A stretch of 64,000 nt of DNA from an uncultured Oleiphilaceae bacterium. Lineage in GTDB: Bacteria; Pseudomonadota; Gammaproteobacteria; Pseudomonadales; Oleiphilaceae. The first letter of the stretch is position 1; each line of letters starts with the position of its first letter. The position numbers and the translations under genes were made by a program. The notes below the pieces were generated by a model. That model made no database searches. It was not told the DNA's origin and saw nothing but the letters and a program-made list of their open reading frames with translations. The DNA is taken from NCBI GenBank assembly GCA_913060665.1, contig CAJXUY010000004.1, forward strand, positions 227,943 through 291,942, written 5' to 3'. Below are positions 1-9,887 of the stretch, in pieces.

Positions 1-704
1 TGCCGAAAGTGAATCACCACCATACTTTCATCATCAGTAGGCACGTCACTCATCACAAAAGGATTTGAGGTATCAACCATAGGCACTCGTTGAAAGTTGA
101 TATGGGTATTCGAAAACTGCGGCACGATGCAACGCACATAGTCATCCATCCGATTAACAATGGTATTCACCACCGCTTCTTTTGAATAGCCTCTAGACTG
201 AGTATCTCGGTGTATTTTCTGTATCCATTCCAAGTTGACGATCGGCACCACGCCTATCAATAGGTCAACATGTGAGGCGATATTTACCTGATCAGTTAAG
301 ATACCACCATGTAACCCTTCATAAAAAAGCACGTCTGTATCTGAGGATAAGTCCATCCATGAAGTAAATGTACCCGGTTTCAAGCCTTGCCGGGTCAGAT
401 CAAAATCATCATCATGAATATATTGGCGATACTGCCCAGTACCTGTCGCGGAATAATCTTGAAACAGCGCTTCTAGCTTATTGACATAGTTAGCATCCAA
501 TGAGAAGTGATTCCAGTCTCCATAATGCCCTTTTTCAGCACGTCGTGACATTTCCGTGCGGGTATACTTATGGAAACTATCACCTTGAATCATCCCCGCA
601 TTAATGCCTTCATCAGCAAAAATACGATTGAATATATTGCTCGCCGTCGTTGTTCCCGCACCGGAAGAACCGGTTACAGAGATGATTGGATACTTTGCTG
701 ACAT
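1..704 (-). CDS. prkB: Phosphoribulokinase-like kinase PrkB (3' end cut by window)
   Basis: Reading leftward from an ATG at 704, the frame stays open to the window edge for 234 codons, so only the N-terminal part of the protein is present. It begins MSAKYPIISVTGSSGAGTTT, the P-loop of the phosphoribulokinase family, in which GSSGAGTTT replaces the usual GxxGxGKT. Further on are segments typical of the proteobacterial PrkB type, such as FYEGLHGG and IVNRMDDYVRCIVPQF. True phosphoribulokinase makes ribulose 1,5-bisphosphate. The short heterotroph-type PrkB has an uncertain substrate, and no RuBisCO or other Calvin-cycle gene lies in this window. It is downstream of the GGDEF/EAL gene on the same strand, with a 74-base gap. 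Family assignment is firm; the physiological role is not. Confidence 0.85.
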   Translation of the reverse strand, partial: MSAKYPIISVTGSSGAGTTTASNIFNRIFADEGINAGMIQGDSFHKYTRTEMSRRAEKGHYGDWNHFSLDANYVNKLEALFQDYSATGTGQYRQYIHDDDFDLTRQGLKPGTFTSWMDLSSDTDVLFYEGLHGGILTDQVNIASHVDLLIGVVPIVNLEWIQKIHRDTQSRGYSKEAVVNTIVNRMDDYVRCIVPQFSNTHINFQRVPMVDTSNPFVMSDVPTDDESMVVIHFR

Positions 705-778
705 TGACACCCGCTTAACGAAATTATTTTGCTTTGGGGTATTTTAGTCGTTTCGACCCTAGATTGCTTGCTTAGACA

Positions 779-3700
779 TCAAAAATTGCTAATTAGACGC
801 GGTTTCTCAATAACGTAACCTTGCGCATAATCAACACCTAGAGAGGTCAGGAGATCAAGGCATTGCATATCTTCAACCTGAGTTGCTACAAGCTCTTTGC
901 CCATAAAGTGAACCATTTCAGTCATTGATCGCACCATTGCACGATCACCATCATCGGTCGTAAGGTTCTTGATAAACGTACCATCAATCTTAATCATATC
1001 GACCGGTAACTCTTTAAGGAAGTGATAAGACGACACCCCAGCTCCAAAATTCCCCAAGCAAAAATGACAACCAATCTCCTTTAGCTCATTCATAAACTCG
1101 GCCACGCTATGAATATTGGAAATCGCCGCGGCTTCTGTAATCTCGAACCATAACTTTTCAATGGGTGCATCATGCTCACTTAAGCGATGGTAAATGAACT
1201 CTAATAATTCTTCGTCGTTAAGGGAGTGCCCAGAAAGGTTGATAGATATCCCCCCCATCGCATCTAACGCAACTTTATGCTGACTCATCCAGTCAAGCAT
1301 ATGCCCAACAACCCACCGATCTACAGCTTGCATACGGTTATACTTTTCCGCGGTACGCACAAAATCATAAGCGGGAATCAAGTGCCCCCGGTCATCATAA
1401 ACGCTCAGTAATATTTCATAATGCGTCTTCACACTCGTTTCAGACTGCAAAGGGATAATTTTTTGGCACCGTAACAGAGTACGCTCATCATTTAAATTAC
1501 TAAATCCAGCAACCTTCGCCTTGATTTGCGCCTGTTGAGATAAGTTGGATTCGTCTACAGTGTAGTGGTCTACTTTATTAGGCCCTCTAAGTTTTGCTTT
1601 ACGACATGCCTCTTCAGCAACCTTAAGCAGTTTATCTGTGTTCGAGGCGACGTCACTTGCCGACGCAACCCCAATGCTCACCGCCAATTTGTAGTTTTTA
1701 TCATTCCATTTAAACTGATACTCGTTTATTTGCCGCACATATTGTTTAGCAAGACCGTCAATACTGGAATGCCTGACTAAGACACCAAACTCATTGCCGC
1801 CCAAACGTGCCACAACAGCCTCTTTGGGGGCGTACTCAAGCAGAAGTTTGGATACATCTTTCAAAATCTGATCACCCGCCTCATACCCAGCAGCATCATT
1901 GATAATCCTGAACTGTCGAAGATCTAGATAGAGCAATGAACACTCGACTTCGTCACCCTGACCTAGCAGGCTTTCAACATTTCGTTCAAATTCTTTACGA
2001 TTCACCAACCCTGTCAATTCGTCGTGAGTAGTGGCGAACGAGAGCTGGTTATAAACCTGTTTAACCATGTTATCGAGGCTTTCATCAACAATCGGAACTT
2101 CGTAATCTTTTTCCAGGGTCGCAATTTCTTTTTGCAGATAACCCGCTACCGTCATCAAATCAAGCTCAACCACTTTCATTCCCTGATGGTTAACAAACAC
2201 AAATTTCGAAAAGCCTTTGCCAATCCAAACCAACCTCATATATTGAGGATTCTCAGGGTCTTTAATATATTTAAGCCAATCACCTAGCTCTAACTTTTGA
2301 GCCCGCAAAACCCAGCGCTGCATGCCTCTGTGGCGACTTTCTGTAAGTAATGAAACATCCGCTTGCTCATTCATTGCCTGTTGAGCAGGCATTGCAATCA
2401 TTTCGGCTTTAGCCTCTTTCGAACCAACTAAGAAGCGCTTAAGCTCATCGCGGATATGACCTGACGGCATATGATTACTGGATATTGAAGATAACCCTTC
2501 CTGGATTATTTTTAGTAAGTCCGTTAAATTTATATTTAATGTAGGGTCCTCGCCATAGGCTAATAAACTATCCAGAACACCCAGATAATCTTGCCACGCC
2601 TGACTCTGATCGCCTTGACGAATATACGTTAACGACAGCAAATCCTGCCAGCCTCCATTAATCAGTGATACCACTGCTTTGGGAACTTTTCGACCTGAAA
2701 TACGCCTTTCAATTTGTCGTGCCACCGTTTTTTTGGCCTGAACGACCTTCTGAGAGCCTTCAGCGGCTGCAGCTACTCGCTCTACATTACGACGATAAAG
2801 CAGGTTTTGGCGACCCACCAATTCATCCAACTCACCCAGTACTTCATCAAAAACAGCAGTATCCTGCTCAAACTCATTGCTAATCCGATGAATAATACCT
2901 TCTATTTTCTTTTGATTTGCGGGGTTTGGGCGGCCGCCTTTAATACCTAATTGAGCAACCCGGTTAAGCACCGCCCTTACCGGGCTATCAATATCTTCAA
3001 AAAACTCTCTATTTCGCATGAACACTTTAAGCACAGGCACTTCGAGTTTGGTCAACTGCGATTTTGTCACCTCAGTAAGCTTCTGACTGGTTTTCATGCT
3101 AACAAAAAATCGATCAACTACATCAACAGCACCTTCTTGCTCTTTTGACAAGGCCTTTTTACTGCCGGTACGGCTTTCTAGCTTCTCCTTTAACCGCCTT
3201 ATTAGAGGTGGAACCTCCTCAACCTCAGCACCGGCTTCGCTAGACGAGGTGCTTTGCATCTCCTTGAGCCCCGACTGAACTTCATCATGGCTCCATTTAG
3301 GCGCGTTTGCGTTTTTGCCCTCATCTTCCGCTGGTCCACCTTCTGCTGCCAAACGACTTTTATCCAACATCGAAAACAGGTTATTGATCGTTGAGTATGC
3401 GCTTTGAGCTGCCCGCTGATGAGCCCTGAACTGCGATAGATCATCACTACTCAATCGGCTTTTAGGCTGAAAAGGCGGTTCAAACGATTGAACGTTTTGC
3501 GTTTCTGGAGACGGTTTAAGGCTTACACTTTTGCTTTTTAGTTCATCGTTTTTAACGGGTGGTTTGTTACTAGCAGTAGCCGAGGGTGTTACATCCACGC
3601 CTGCATCCAATTTAGCTGATACTTTCTCCGCCAACCCTGCATGCACGGAAGCGCCATCATCTGTTGTCTGCTTAGCTTTATCTTCCGCTGAAATTCTCTC

Positions 3701-4723
3701 TGAAGGCTCTTCATTCTGTTTTCTGTCAGATAAGTACTTACTTAAATCCAGATCAGGCAGGACATTTTGGCGAATTAAGATTTGATTCAATCCCTGATAC
3801 AGGTCTTCCAGATTTTTAACAACTGAGGATTCAAACGTTCTAAAAACGGTTTTATCTGCAACCGACGGGAAATTAAACTTCGTCACTACATCTCGAAAAG
3901 CATAGACCATTAAAGCCGGCCCCAGTGGGTTCTGGTAACCTAGATGATTCACAATACCGACGTTATCAAGGCGCATTTTAAGCTGCAGTAATAAACCACG
4001 GTATTGAGTCTCTGCTTTTGTCACCATGACCTTAAACATCAACCAGTCTTCAAATTCATTCTTCTCGATCAACGACAATTGATTGAGGTTTTCCTCAGAA
4101 TCTTTGTGTTCACTGGCTCGCCCAGGCTTAAGCGGCGCAGCCACTGCCGATAATGTCAGTAGCCTGATTTTAGACTGGCTCTCTTTAAGCGTACCTGCAA
4201 CATCCATCAACTCGTTGCAAAGTTTATCGCTAGACGCATTGTTGGCCGCTTGAACCAACGCAGCATCAACATCACCCGCATAGCGGTCTAGCAAAGGCTC
4301 TAAATGTTCCGCTATCGCTTTATTGCACTGCCTAATAACAAAAGAGGCTTGATCCGACTTTCCATGTATCTCAGGTTTTTTAACCCCTTGCCCGGCACAC
4401 AGGCCAAGCATGGCATCCATAGCTTGCATATCGATTTCAATAAAACAGACGCCCATCGCCCCTTGAATAAGCCGTACAGGGTGTACGAGAAGCGTATGCT
4501 CTTTTGCACAGGAGGGGTCAACGAACAGTACCTTAACTTTTAAATCTGGGGATTGCTGAACGGCCTCACGAATAGAGAGAGAGACATCGTCATCATATTT
4601 AATGAATAATCCTTCCGCACAAAAGTCTGCGATTTCACAGGGCCAATAACGCCCCCTTGTTAATGTTAGTTTCGCAGCTAGAGTAATCGGGCGACGGAGG
4701 CTGGTACGCCGTTCCATGGTCAT
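779..4723 (-). CDS. Large DUF1631 protein with PilZ, degenerate GGDEF and degenerate EAL domains
   Basis: A 1314-residue cytoplasmic protein. Residues about 1-110 look like PilZ: an RRTSLRR arginine motif, followed by DFCAEG where the family usually has D-x-S-x-x-G. A long, partly low-complexity middle region (about 120-850) matches the DUF1631 type. A GGDEF domain at about 900-1060 carries GGNEF in place of GG(D/E)EF. A C-terminal EAL domain at about 1095-1310 has EILL for EAL, FEITE, and LGNFGAG where active enzymes have the metal-binding DDFGTG. VATQVED stands where the family has AEGVE. The loss of key acidic residues suggests it neither makes nor degrades cyclic di-GMP and more likely binds it as a receptor or scaffold; that is inference. 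ATG start at 4723. The gene before prkB on the same strand. Confidence 0.85.
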   Translation of the reverse strand: MTMERRTSLRRPITLAAKLTLTRGRYWPCEIADFCAEGLFIKYDDDVSLSIREAVQQSPDLKVKVLFVDPSCAKEHTLLVHPVRLIQGAMGVCFIEIDMQAMDAMLGLCAGQGVKKPEIHGKSDQASFVIRQCNKAIAEHLEPLLDRYAGDVDAALVQAANNASSDKLCNELMDVAGTLKESQSKIRLLTLSAVAAPLKPGRASEHKDSEENLNQLSLIEKNEFEDWLMFKVMVTKAETQYRGLLLQLKMRLDNVGIVNHLGYQNPLGPALMVYAFRDVVTKFNFPSVADKTVFRTFESSVVKNLEDLYQGLNQILIRQNVLPDLDLSKYLSDRKQNEEPSERISAEDKAKQTTDDGASVHAGLAEKVSAKLDAGVDVTPSATASNKPPVKNDELKSKSVSLKPSPETQNVQSFEPPFQPKSRLSSDDLSQFRAHQRAAQSAYSTINNLFSMLDKSRLAAEGGPAEDEGKNANAPKWSHDEVQSGLKEMQSTSSSEAGAEVEEVPPLIRRLKEKLESRTGSKKALSKEQEGAVDVVDRFFVSMKTSQKLTEVTKSQLTKLEVPVLKVFMRNREFFEDIDSPVRAVLNRVAQLGIKGGRPNPANQKKIEGIIHRISNEFEQDTAVFDEVLGELDELVGRQNLLYRRNVERVAAAAEGSQKVVQAKKTVARQIERRISGRKVPKAVVSLINGGWQDLLSLTYIRQGDQSQAWQDYLGVLDSLLAYGEDPTLNINLTDLLKIIQEGLSSISSNHMPSGHIRDELKRFLVGSKEAKAEMIAMPAQQAMNEQADVSLLTESRHRGMQRWVLRAQKLELGDWLKYIKDPENPQYMRLVWIGKGFSKFVFVNHQGMKVVELDLMTVAGYLQKEIATLEKDYEVPIVDESLDNMVKQVYNQLSFATTHDELTGLVNRKEFERNVESLLGQGDEVECSLLYLDLRQFRIINDAAGYEAGDQILKDVSKLLLEYAPKEAVVARLGGNEFGVLVRHSSIDGLAKQYVRQINEYQFKWNDKNYKLAVSIGVASASDVASNTDKLLKVAEEACRKAKLRGPNKVDHYTVDESNLSQQAQIKAKVAGFSNLNDERTLLRCQKIIPLQSETSVKTHYEILLSVYDDRGHLIPAYDFVRTAEKYNRMQAVDRWVVGHMLDWMSQHKVALDAMGGISINLSGHSLNDEELLEFIYHRLSEHDAPIEKLWFEITEAAAISNIHSVAEFMNELKEIGCHFCLGNFGAGVSSYHFLKELPVDMIKIDGTFIKNLTTDDGDRAMVRSMTEMVHFMGKELVATQVEDMQCLDLLTSLGVDYAQGYVIEKPRLISNF

Positions 4724-4950
4724 TTAGTTTGAGTCTCTTATACTAGGTTAAACGTCAACAGCTAGCTCAATATCAATCACTAGTTCAACATCGAAGTTTT
4801 GGACGTACAATTTACCTAAAGTATAGACGGCTTTAAACAATTGATAGTAAAGATCTGTAACCAAAGGTTAATATGTCTGAGGCGAGAATAACCCTCTCGC
4901 AACGGCTGGCATAAACCATCAAGTCACGATAGCAGATAGAAACGAGCACC

Positions 4951-6051
4951 ATGGGAAAACGAACGGCAATATTTTCGGGCACTAGGTTATTAACAAGTAC
5001 CGGACTCTTATTGGCACTGGCAATAGTCGCTATACCGCTTGTTCAGGGATGCAGTACACTATCATACTACCAGCAAGCTATGGTTGGGCAATACAATGTG
5101 CTCAGTAATCGTATTGACATTGAGACACTCATCGCTGATGAGAACACTCCTGCCGCCCTCAAACAAAAGCTAGAGACAGTCTTCCATATCAGAGCCTTTT
5201 CTGCCATCGAGATGCAGATGAATATCGGAAACAGCTACTCCCAATACAGTGATATAAAAAGGGACTATGTGGTCTGGAATATCACTGCGACCCCTGAACT
5301 ATCACTAACCCGTTATCAGTGGTGCTACCCGATTATAGGATGCCAAAACTATCGTGGTTATTTTAAACAAAAGGCGGCAGAATCAGAGACTGACCAACTA
5401 AAACAGCAGGGGTTTGATATCTGGATGGGTGGTGTAACAGCCTACTCAACTCTAGGCTGGTTTGACGACCCGATTCTTAACACCTTTGTTTACAGGGAAG
5501 ATAGCGACCTGGCAGCGTTGCTGATACATGAACTCAGCCATCAAATACTCTATATAAAAGATGATACTGCCTTTAATGAAAGTTTTGCCACAGCCGTTGA
5601 AATTGAAGGACTTCGTCGCTGGCTTATTTCTATTAACCAAGAACCCCTAATGCGCCGCCATCAATTAAAAATTAAAGAGAAGGATCTTTTTATCTCCACT
5701 GTATCCGCCTCAATGAACCGATTAAAGACTGTCTATGAGTCGGACCTGAGTGACGACGCTAAACGAGTTCAAAAACATCAAATTATTGAAGCAATGAAAG
5801 AAGAATATACGCAAGGTATTCGCGATAGCCATTTATCGGGATACTTCACCCGCTGGTTCGACAAGGTTAACAACGCAAAACTAATCACCGTCTCAAACTA
5901 TTACCGCTACGTGCCCGCATTTACCGCGATGATTGCCGAGTCTGAAGGCGATATGAGCCAGTTTTATGAAACAGCGAAAAAGCTAAGCGAGCAAGATAAG
6001 AATATCAGAAATAATATTCTGCAAAGCTACATGCTCAAAGCAGCTCAATAA
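4951..6051 (+). CDS. Predicted aminopeptidase lipoprotein (Pfam Aminopep, DUF2265-like)
   Basis: A 366-residue protein. The N-terminus has a hydrophobic signal ending in a lipobox-like VQGC at about residues 31-34, so it is probably exported and lipid-anchored. A zinc-protease HELSH motif lies at about residues 193-197, followed by FNESFATAVE at about 208-217; the glutamate there may be a third metal ligand. This arrangement fits the putative aminopeptidase family of proteobacteria. The substrate is unknown. It is divergent from the large GGDEF/EAL gene, sharing a 227-base intergenic region, and convergent with argA, whose stop is only 6 bases away. The start is the ATG at 4951, directly before the signal sequence. 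Confidence 0.75.
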   Translation: MGKRTAIFSGTRLLTSTGLLLALAIVAIPLVQGCSTLSYYQQAMVGQYNVLSNRIDIETLIADENTPAALKQKLETVFHIRAFSAIEMQMNIGNSYSQYSDIKRDYVVWNITATPELSLTRYQWCYPIIGCQNYRGYFKQKAAESETDQLKQQGFDIWMGGVTAYSTLGWFDDPILNTFVYREDSDLAALLIHELSHQILYIKDDTAFNESFATAVEIEGLRRWLISINQEPLMRRHQLKIKEKDLFISTVSASMNRLKTVYESDLSDDAKRVQKHQIIEAMKEEYTQGIRDSHLSGYFTRWFDKVNNAKLITVSNYYRYVPAFTAMIAESEGDMSQFYETAKKLSEQDKNIRNNILQSYMLKAAQ

Positions 6052-6057
6052 AACAAA

Positions 6058-7368
6058 TTACAAGTGTTTGACAAATACCTTGGAGTTTCTCTGCAAATTG
6101 TAGTTTGATTGCTTATGTCCAGGTAAGTCATCCTTTGATGACTTTTCAAAACCCCGCTCTACAAACCAGTGCTCAGTCTGAGTTGTTAACACAAACAGTC
6201 TACTAAACCCTAAAGTTCGAGCACGCTTTTCAACAGCTTCTAATATCGTGTCACCTCGACCATACCTTCGATAATCAGAACGAACAGCGAAACACGACAA
6301 CTCACCCGCTTCATCTTCCGGAAAAGGATACAGTGCAGCACAACCAATAACCGCACCATCCCTCTCATCAACAGTAAAGTAGCCGATTTCGGTCTCGATC
6401 AACTCTCTGGAACGGCGCACTAATACCCCTTGCTCTTCAAGCGGTTCGATTAACTCCATAATTCCATTAAGGTCGCCTACTTGTGCAGGCCTGACTTGCT
6501 CATAGTCATCGGAGTTAACCATGGTGCCACCGCCATCACGAGTGAACAACTCTTCCAAGATGGCACCATTACTCTTATAGCTAATAATATGGGCTCGTTT
6601 GACGCCGTGAGCACAGGCTTCACAGGCCGCTTTCAGTTGAGCTTCAGCGAATGCGTCCAACTGACTGGAAGAGCTTAACAATGCTCGCCCATCCGCAATG
6701 GTTAACTCTCTAATCAAATGTCCTTCACTATCTTTGATACCCGCTTTATCCGTTAACAAAATAAGCTTTTCTGCTTTTAACGCTGCCGCAGCGGTACTGG
6801 CAACATCCTCATAACTAAGATTAAATGCATCCCCTGTCACTGAGTACCCCAACGAAGGAAGCAATACCACAACCCCTGAATCTAGCAACGCCTCTATTGC
6901 GCCCTTATCAATACGCCTTACCTTTCCGGTGTGACATAGATCTGTTCCCTCTAAAACACCCACCGGCCTAGCCATAACAAAATTACCACTACAGGCGCGA
7001 ATTTTAGCGCCATGCATAGGTGAATTAACAATACCCGTCGAGAGTTTGGCTTCTAGCGTGGCTCTTAAGCGACCAGACACCTCTAAAATATGCTCAACCA
7101 TCGCTTCATGGGTAACACGTAAGCCTAAATGAAAATCTGATTCTATACCCGCTTCGGCAAGGCGCGAGTCAATCTGTGGCCGTGCGCCAAACGCGACAAC
7201 AAGCCTTACACCAAGACTATTCAGTAACGCAATATCATGTACGATATTGATCAAGTTTTCATCATCTAAGGCCTCACCGCATAACGTCAACACGACCGTT
7301 TTTTTGCGATGAGCATTAATGTAGGGCGAGGACTGACGAAACCAATTAACCCACTCTTTATCACTCAC
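6058..7368 (-). CDS. argA: N-acetylglutamate synthase ArgA
   Basis: A 436-residue two-domain enzyme that transfers acetyl from acetyl-CoA to glutamate, the first step of arginine synthesis. The N-terminal amino-acid-kinase fold (about 1-290) includes VVAFGARPQID and the segment ending LLTDKAGI. The C-terminal GNAT domain (about 292-430) carries CFAVRSDYRRYGRGDTIL, the acetyl-CoA loop. In this family the kinase domain binds the feedback inhibitor arginine. The start is a GTG at 7368 overlapping the argE stop by 8 bases (GTGAGTGA), which suggests translational coupling. It is the last gene of the leftward run that begins with the unknown membrane-anchored protein at 9887. Confidence 0.95.
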   Translation of the reverse strand: MSDKEWVNWFRQSSPYINAHRKKTVVLTLCGEALDDENLINIVHDIALLNSLGVRLVVAFGARPQIDSRLAEAGIESDFHLGLRVTHEAMVEHILEVSGRLRATLEAKLSTGIVNSPMHGAKIRACSGNFVMARPVGVLEGTDLCHTGKVRRIDKGAIEALLDSGVVVLLPSLGYSVTGDAFNLSYEDVASTAAAALKAEKLILLTDKAGIKDSEGHLIRELTIADGRALLSSSSQLDAFAEAQLKAACEACAHGVKRAHIISYKSNGAILEELFTRDGGGTMVNSDDYEQVRPAQVGDLNGIMELIEPLEEQGVLVRRSRELIETEIGYFTVDERDGAVIGCAALYPFPEDEAGELSCFAVRSDYRRYGRGDTILEAVEKRARTLGFSRLFVLTTQTEHWFVERGFEKSSKDDLPGHKQSNYNLQRNSKVFVKHL

Positions 7369-8566
7369 CCGAACGCTCCCCTATATCACCGCTAGCAACG
7401 GCTACATCATCTATACAATATTGCTGAATAAGGCCCTTTAATATATTTATACCGGGCTTCACCTGATCAACCGCCAAAAACTCATCTGGTTGATGAGCTT
7501 GATCTATAGAACCAGGCCCCATCACAATAGTTTCCATGCCCAACCTTTGTAAATATGGGGCCTCTGTCGCAAACGCCACCGCTTCAGATGCATGACCGCT
7601 CAGCCGCTCGCAAACCTCTACAAAAGGAGATTCAGCAGGTGTTTCAAACGCAGGCACACCACCAAATAAGTGCTCTATCTCCAATGAGACCTCATGCCTC
7701 TGTGCTATAGGCGACACCCTTTTATTAATCATCGCCCTTAAGGTGTCAATGTCCATGCCCGGCAGCGGCCTTAAATCAAACTGAAGCTCGCAGGCTCCGC
7801 ATATACGGTTGGGGTTATCTCCCCCATGAATATGGCCAAAGTTCATCGTAGGCATCGCAATCTCAAACGCAGGGTTTCGATATTGAGCCTGTAACTCTTT
7901 TTTAAACAATGACAAATCAGCAAGTACATCAATCATGCAGTCTAAGGCACTACGCCCTAGCAAAGGGTTTGAAGAGTGCCCTGAACGACCTTGTAGTCGA
8001 ATACACTCCATCATCATCCCTTTATGCATACGAATGGGTTTTAACCCTGTTGGTTCACCAATTACGGCACACCGAGCTTTTGGGCGCCCTGCTTCAGCCA
8101 ATGCTCTGGCACCAGACATTGAACTCTCTTCATCTGCGGTTGCGATGACAATGAGCGGCTGCTTAAAATCAGCACCTGAAAAATCTTGCACAGCATTTAA
8201 GATGACCGGGAAGAAGCCTTTCATATCGCAGCTACCCAACCCATAAAACCGGTTGTCACGATAACTGAGCGAGAAAGGGTCAGTACTCCATTTGGACTGA
8301 TCAAATGGCACGGTATCAGTATGCCCTGCTAACACTAACCCCCCTGGGCCTTTCCCCAAAGTTGCAATCAGATTCTGTTTACCTGGATGACCCGGAACAT
8401 CCATTCGTTCAACGGCAAAACCCAGCACCCCGAACCACTCTGCCAATAGTTCGATAACCTGGCTATTGCTTTGATCCCAGGTTGCAGAAGGACTACTCAC
8501 TGATGGAATCGCAATAAGCTGCATCAACATTTTTTCGAAAGGTGGTAATACAGCATCATTCATCAT
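7361..8566 (-). CDS. argE: Acetylornithine deacetylase ArgE
   Basis: A 401-residue M20-family metallohydrolase that removes acetyl from N-acetylornithine to give ornithine. Visible metal-site motifs are LAGHTDTVPFD near residue 80, the GSCDMKG segment, and ATADEESSMSGA near 140. GHSSNP begins the dimerisation insert, and the C-terminal MGPGSIDQAHQPDE supplies the last metal histidine. The length is close to E. coli ArgE. Two consecutive ATG codons are possible starts; the first is used here. It lies 10 bases after the upstream unknown gene and overlaps argA, so all three are probably co-transcribed. Having argE and argA side by side points to a linear acetyl pathway, although argJ could lie elsewhere. 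Confidence 0.95.
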   Translation of the reverse strand: MMNDAVLPPFEKMLMQLIAIPSVSSPSATWDQSNSQVIELLAEWFGVLGFAVERMDVPGHPGKQNLIATLGKGPGGLVLAGHTDTVPFDQSKWSTDPFSLSYRDNRFYGLGSCDMKGFFPVILNAVQDFSGADFKQPLIVIATADEESSMSGARALAEAGRPKARCAVIGEPTGLKPIRMHKGMMMECIRLQGRSGHSSNPLLGRSALDCMIDVLADLSLFKKELQAQYRNPAFEIAMPTMNFGHIHGGDNPNRICGACELQFDLRPLPGMDIDTLRAMINKRVSPIAQRHEVSLEIEHLFGGVPAFETPAESPFVEVCERLSGHASEAVAFATEAPYLQRLGMETIVMGPGSIDQAHQPDEFLAVDQVKPGINILKGLIQQYCIDDVAVASGDIGERSGE

Positions 8567-8576
8567 TGTACAGAGC

Positions 8577-9887
8577 CTATCGCCATACTTTAAAGGACGT
8601 TATATTTCGTTTACGCAAAGGGTAACCAACCTTCCCGCCTGTAACTATTTGTTCAACCTCTATAATGTGCTCGTCAACTAAAATTATAACCCCTTCAACT
8701 GTCTTTCCTGTGTCCAGCTCAATCATGGTTCGACGCTTTAAGAATGTATCTGCAACCTCTAGCTCTGTATCCTTGTAGCTTTTTTCTACCACCAACGGTT
8801 CAGCCTGCACTGCTAAGGAATCACGTTCATTTGATTGTGCAGGCTCTCCATACTGGGCTCCTCCCGCAAACTGTTTAGTATCAACTTCCAACGTTAAGTC
8901 ATTCAAACGCGTGCCGTTTAGAGTAATACGTAAGTTCAACATGCTAACTATATCGTTAGCGGAAAATAGTGAAAGTGACGCGTAATCAATATCACGGTCT
9001 GGACTCACTTCAACACTCAGCAGGCCTCCATCAAGAATATAACGACGATAGGCATCCACCAAAGCGCCATTCAACGTAATACCATGGTCTTTTAAGTCCG
9101 CATCCCATTCCTGCGTAGCTTGCTCAACATAGCGCTTTCTTTCTGTTTCCGTCTTCTTGCCGCAATAAAAAGACAACCTACGATAGTACCCTCCATCATT
9201 AAAGCTCCAGACGGCGCGATTAATTTCAGGTAATGTCTGAGACCCCATCAAATCATAAATATCAGGTTCCGACACACCAACATTAACGTTAAGCTCACTG
9301 CGCCCCATACTTTCAGAGTCAACCACCGCATCAAACGTCAATGTTTTAGATAATGGTTCAAAACGGTAGCCAATTTCGCTACTCACCGTAAATCGGTCAT
9401 AGCCCATTGCCCTCAATTCCGCACCTTCTACTGCCACCGTATCGCCACAACTATAAACACCAAATGGGTTAAATATATCTCCGGGTTGAGAAGCCTCCGA
9501 GTCACCTTCCAGCGAACCCAAAAACTCATCGAACTGACCATCAAGAGGGAAAGACATATTCGTTGTTTTAATCAGAAGTTCGTCGGGTGGTATTCGCTGC
9601 GCAAGCTTGTCTCGTAATTTAAATAACTCAGCTGCATTTTTTACTTTGAGGCTAAGTTCGTCTATAGAAATGGTCCCTTTTAGCAAAAACGGGGTGATTT
9701 TAATATCTCGAACCCCCACCTCGCCATCAAATGTAGAATAAATCCAGCCATATTTGACCGTTGCAAAAGGGGCCACTTGCGTTTTGATTTCTGACAACTG
9801 TTGATAAACCTGAAACCAGAGATACCCTTTAAAAGAGACTATCGATGCAACAGATACGAAAACGATCCCCCAGAATATTTTCTTCAT
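8577..9887 (-). CDS. Membrane-anchored protein of unknown function, first gene before argE-argA
   Basis: I do not recognise this protein. From the preferred ATG at 9887 it has 436 residues and begins MKKIFWGIVFVSVASIVSF, a single signal-anchor helix, so most of it should lie in the periplasm. A start at 9938 would add 17 hydrophobic residues. The body is rich in beta-type sequence. The last 45 residues (RTMIELDTGKTVEGVIIL and onward) look like a small SH3/Sm-type barrel. The overall feel is of AsmA/DUF945-like envelope proteins, but I see no diagnostic motif. It ends 10 bases before argE and is probably in the same transcript, yet nothing in the sequence links it to arginine. Confidence 0.7.
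   Translation of the reverse strand: MKKIFWGIVFVSVASIVSFKGYLWFQVYQQLSEIKTQVAPFATVKYGWIYSTFDGEVGVRDIKITPFLLKGTISIDELSLKVKNAAELFKLRDKLAQRIPPDELLIKTTNMSFPLDGQFDEFLGSLEGDSEASQPGDIFNPFGVYSCGDTVAVEGAELRAMGYDRFTVSSEIGYRFEPLSKTLTFDAVVDSESMGRSELNVNVGVSEPDIYDLMGSQTLPEINRAVWSFNDGGYYRRLSFYCGKKTETERKRYVEQATQEWDADLKDHGITLNGALVDAYRRYILDGGLLSVEVSPDRDIDYASLSLFSANDIVSMLNLRITLNGTRLNDLTLEVDTKQFAGGAQYGEPAQSNERDSLAVQAEPLVVEKSYKDTELEVADTFLKRRTMIELDTGKTVEGVIILVDEHIIEVEQIVTGGKVGYPLRKRNITSFKVWR

Noticed and set aside
1565..4543. Several open frames of 60-90 codons on the plus strand inside the large DUF1631 gene
   Set aside because: They are antisense shadows with no ribosome sites or recognisable domains.
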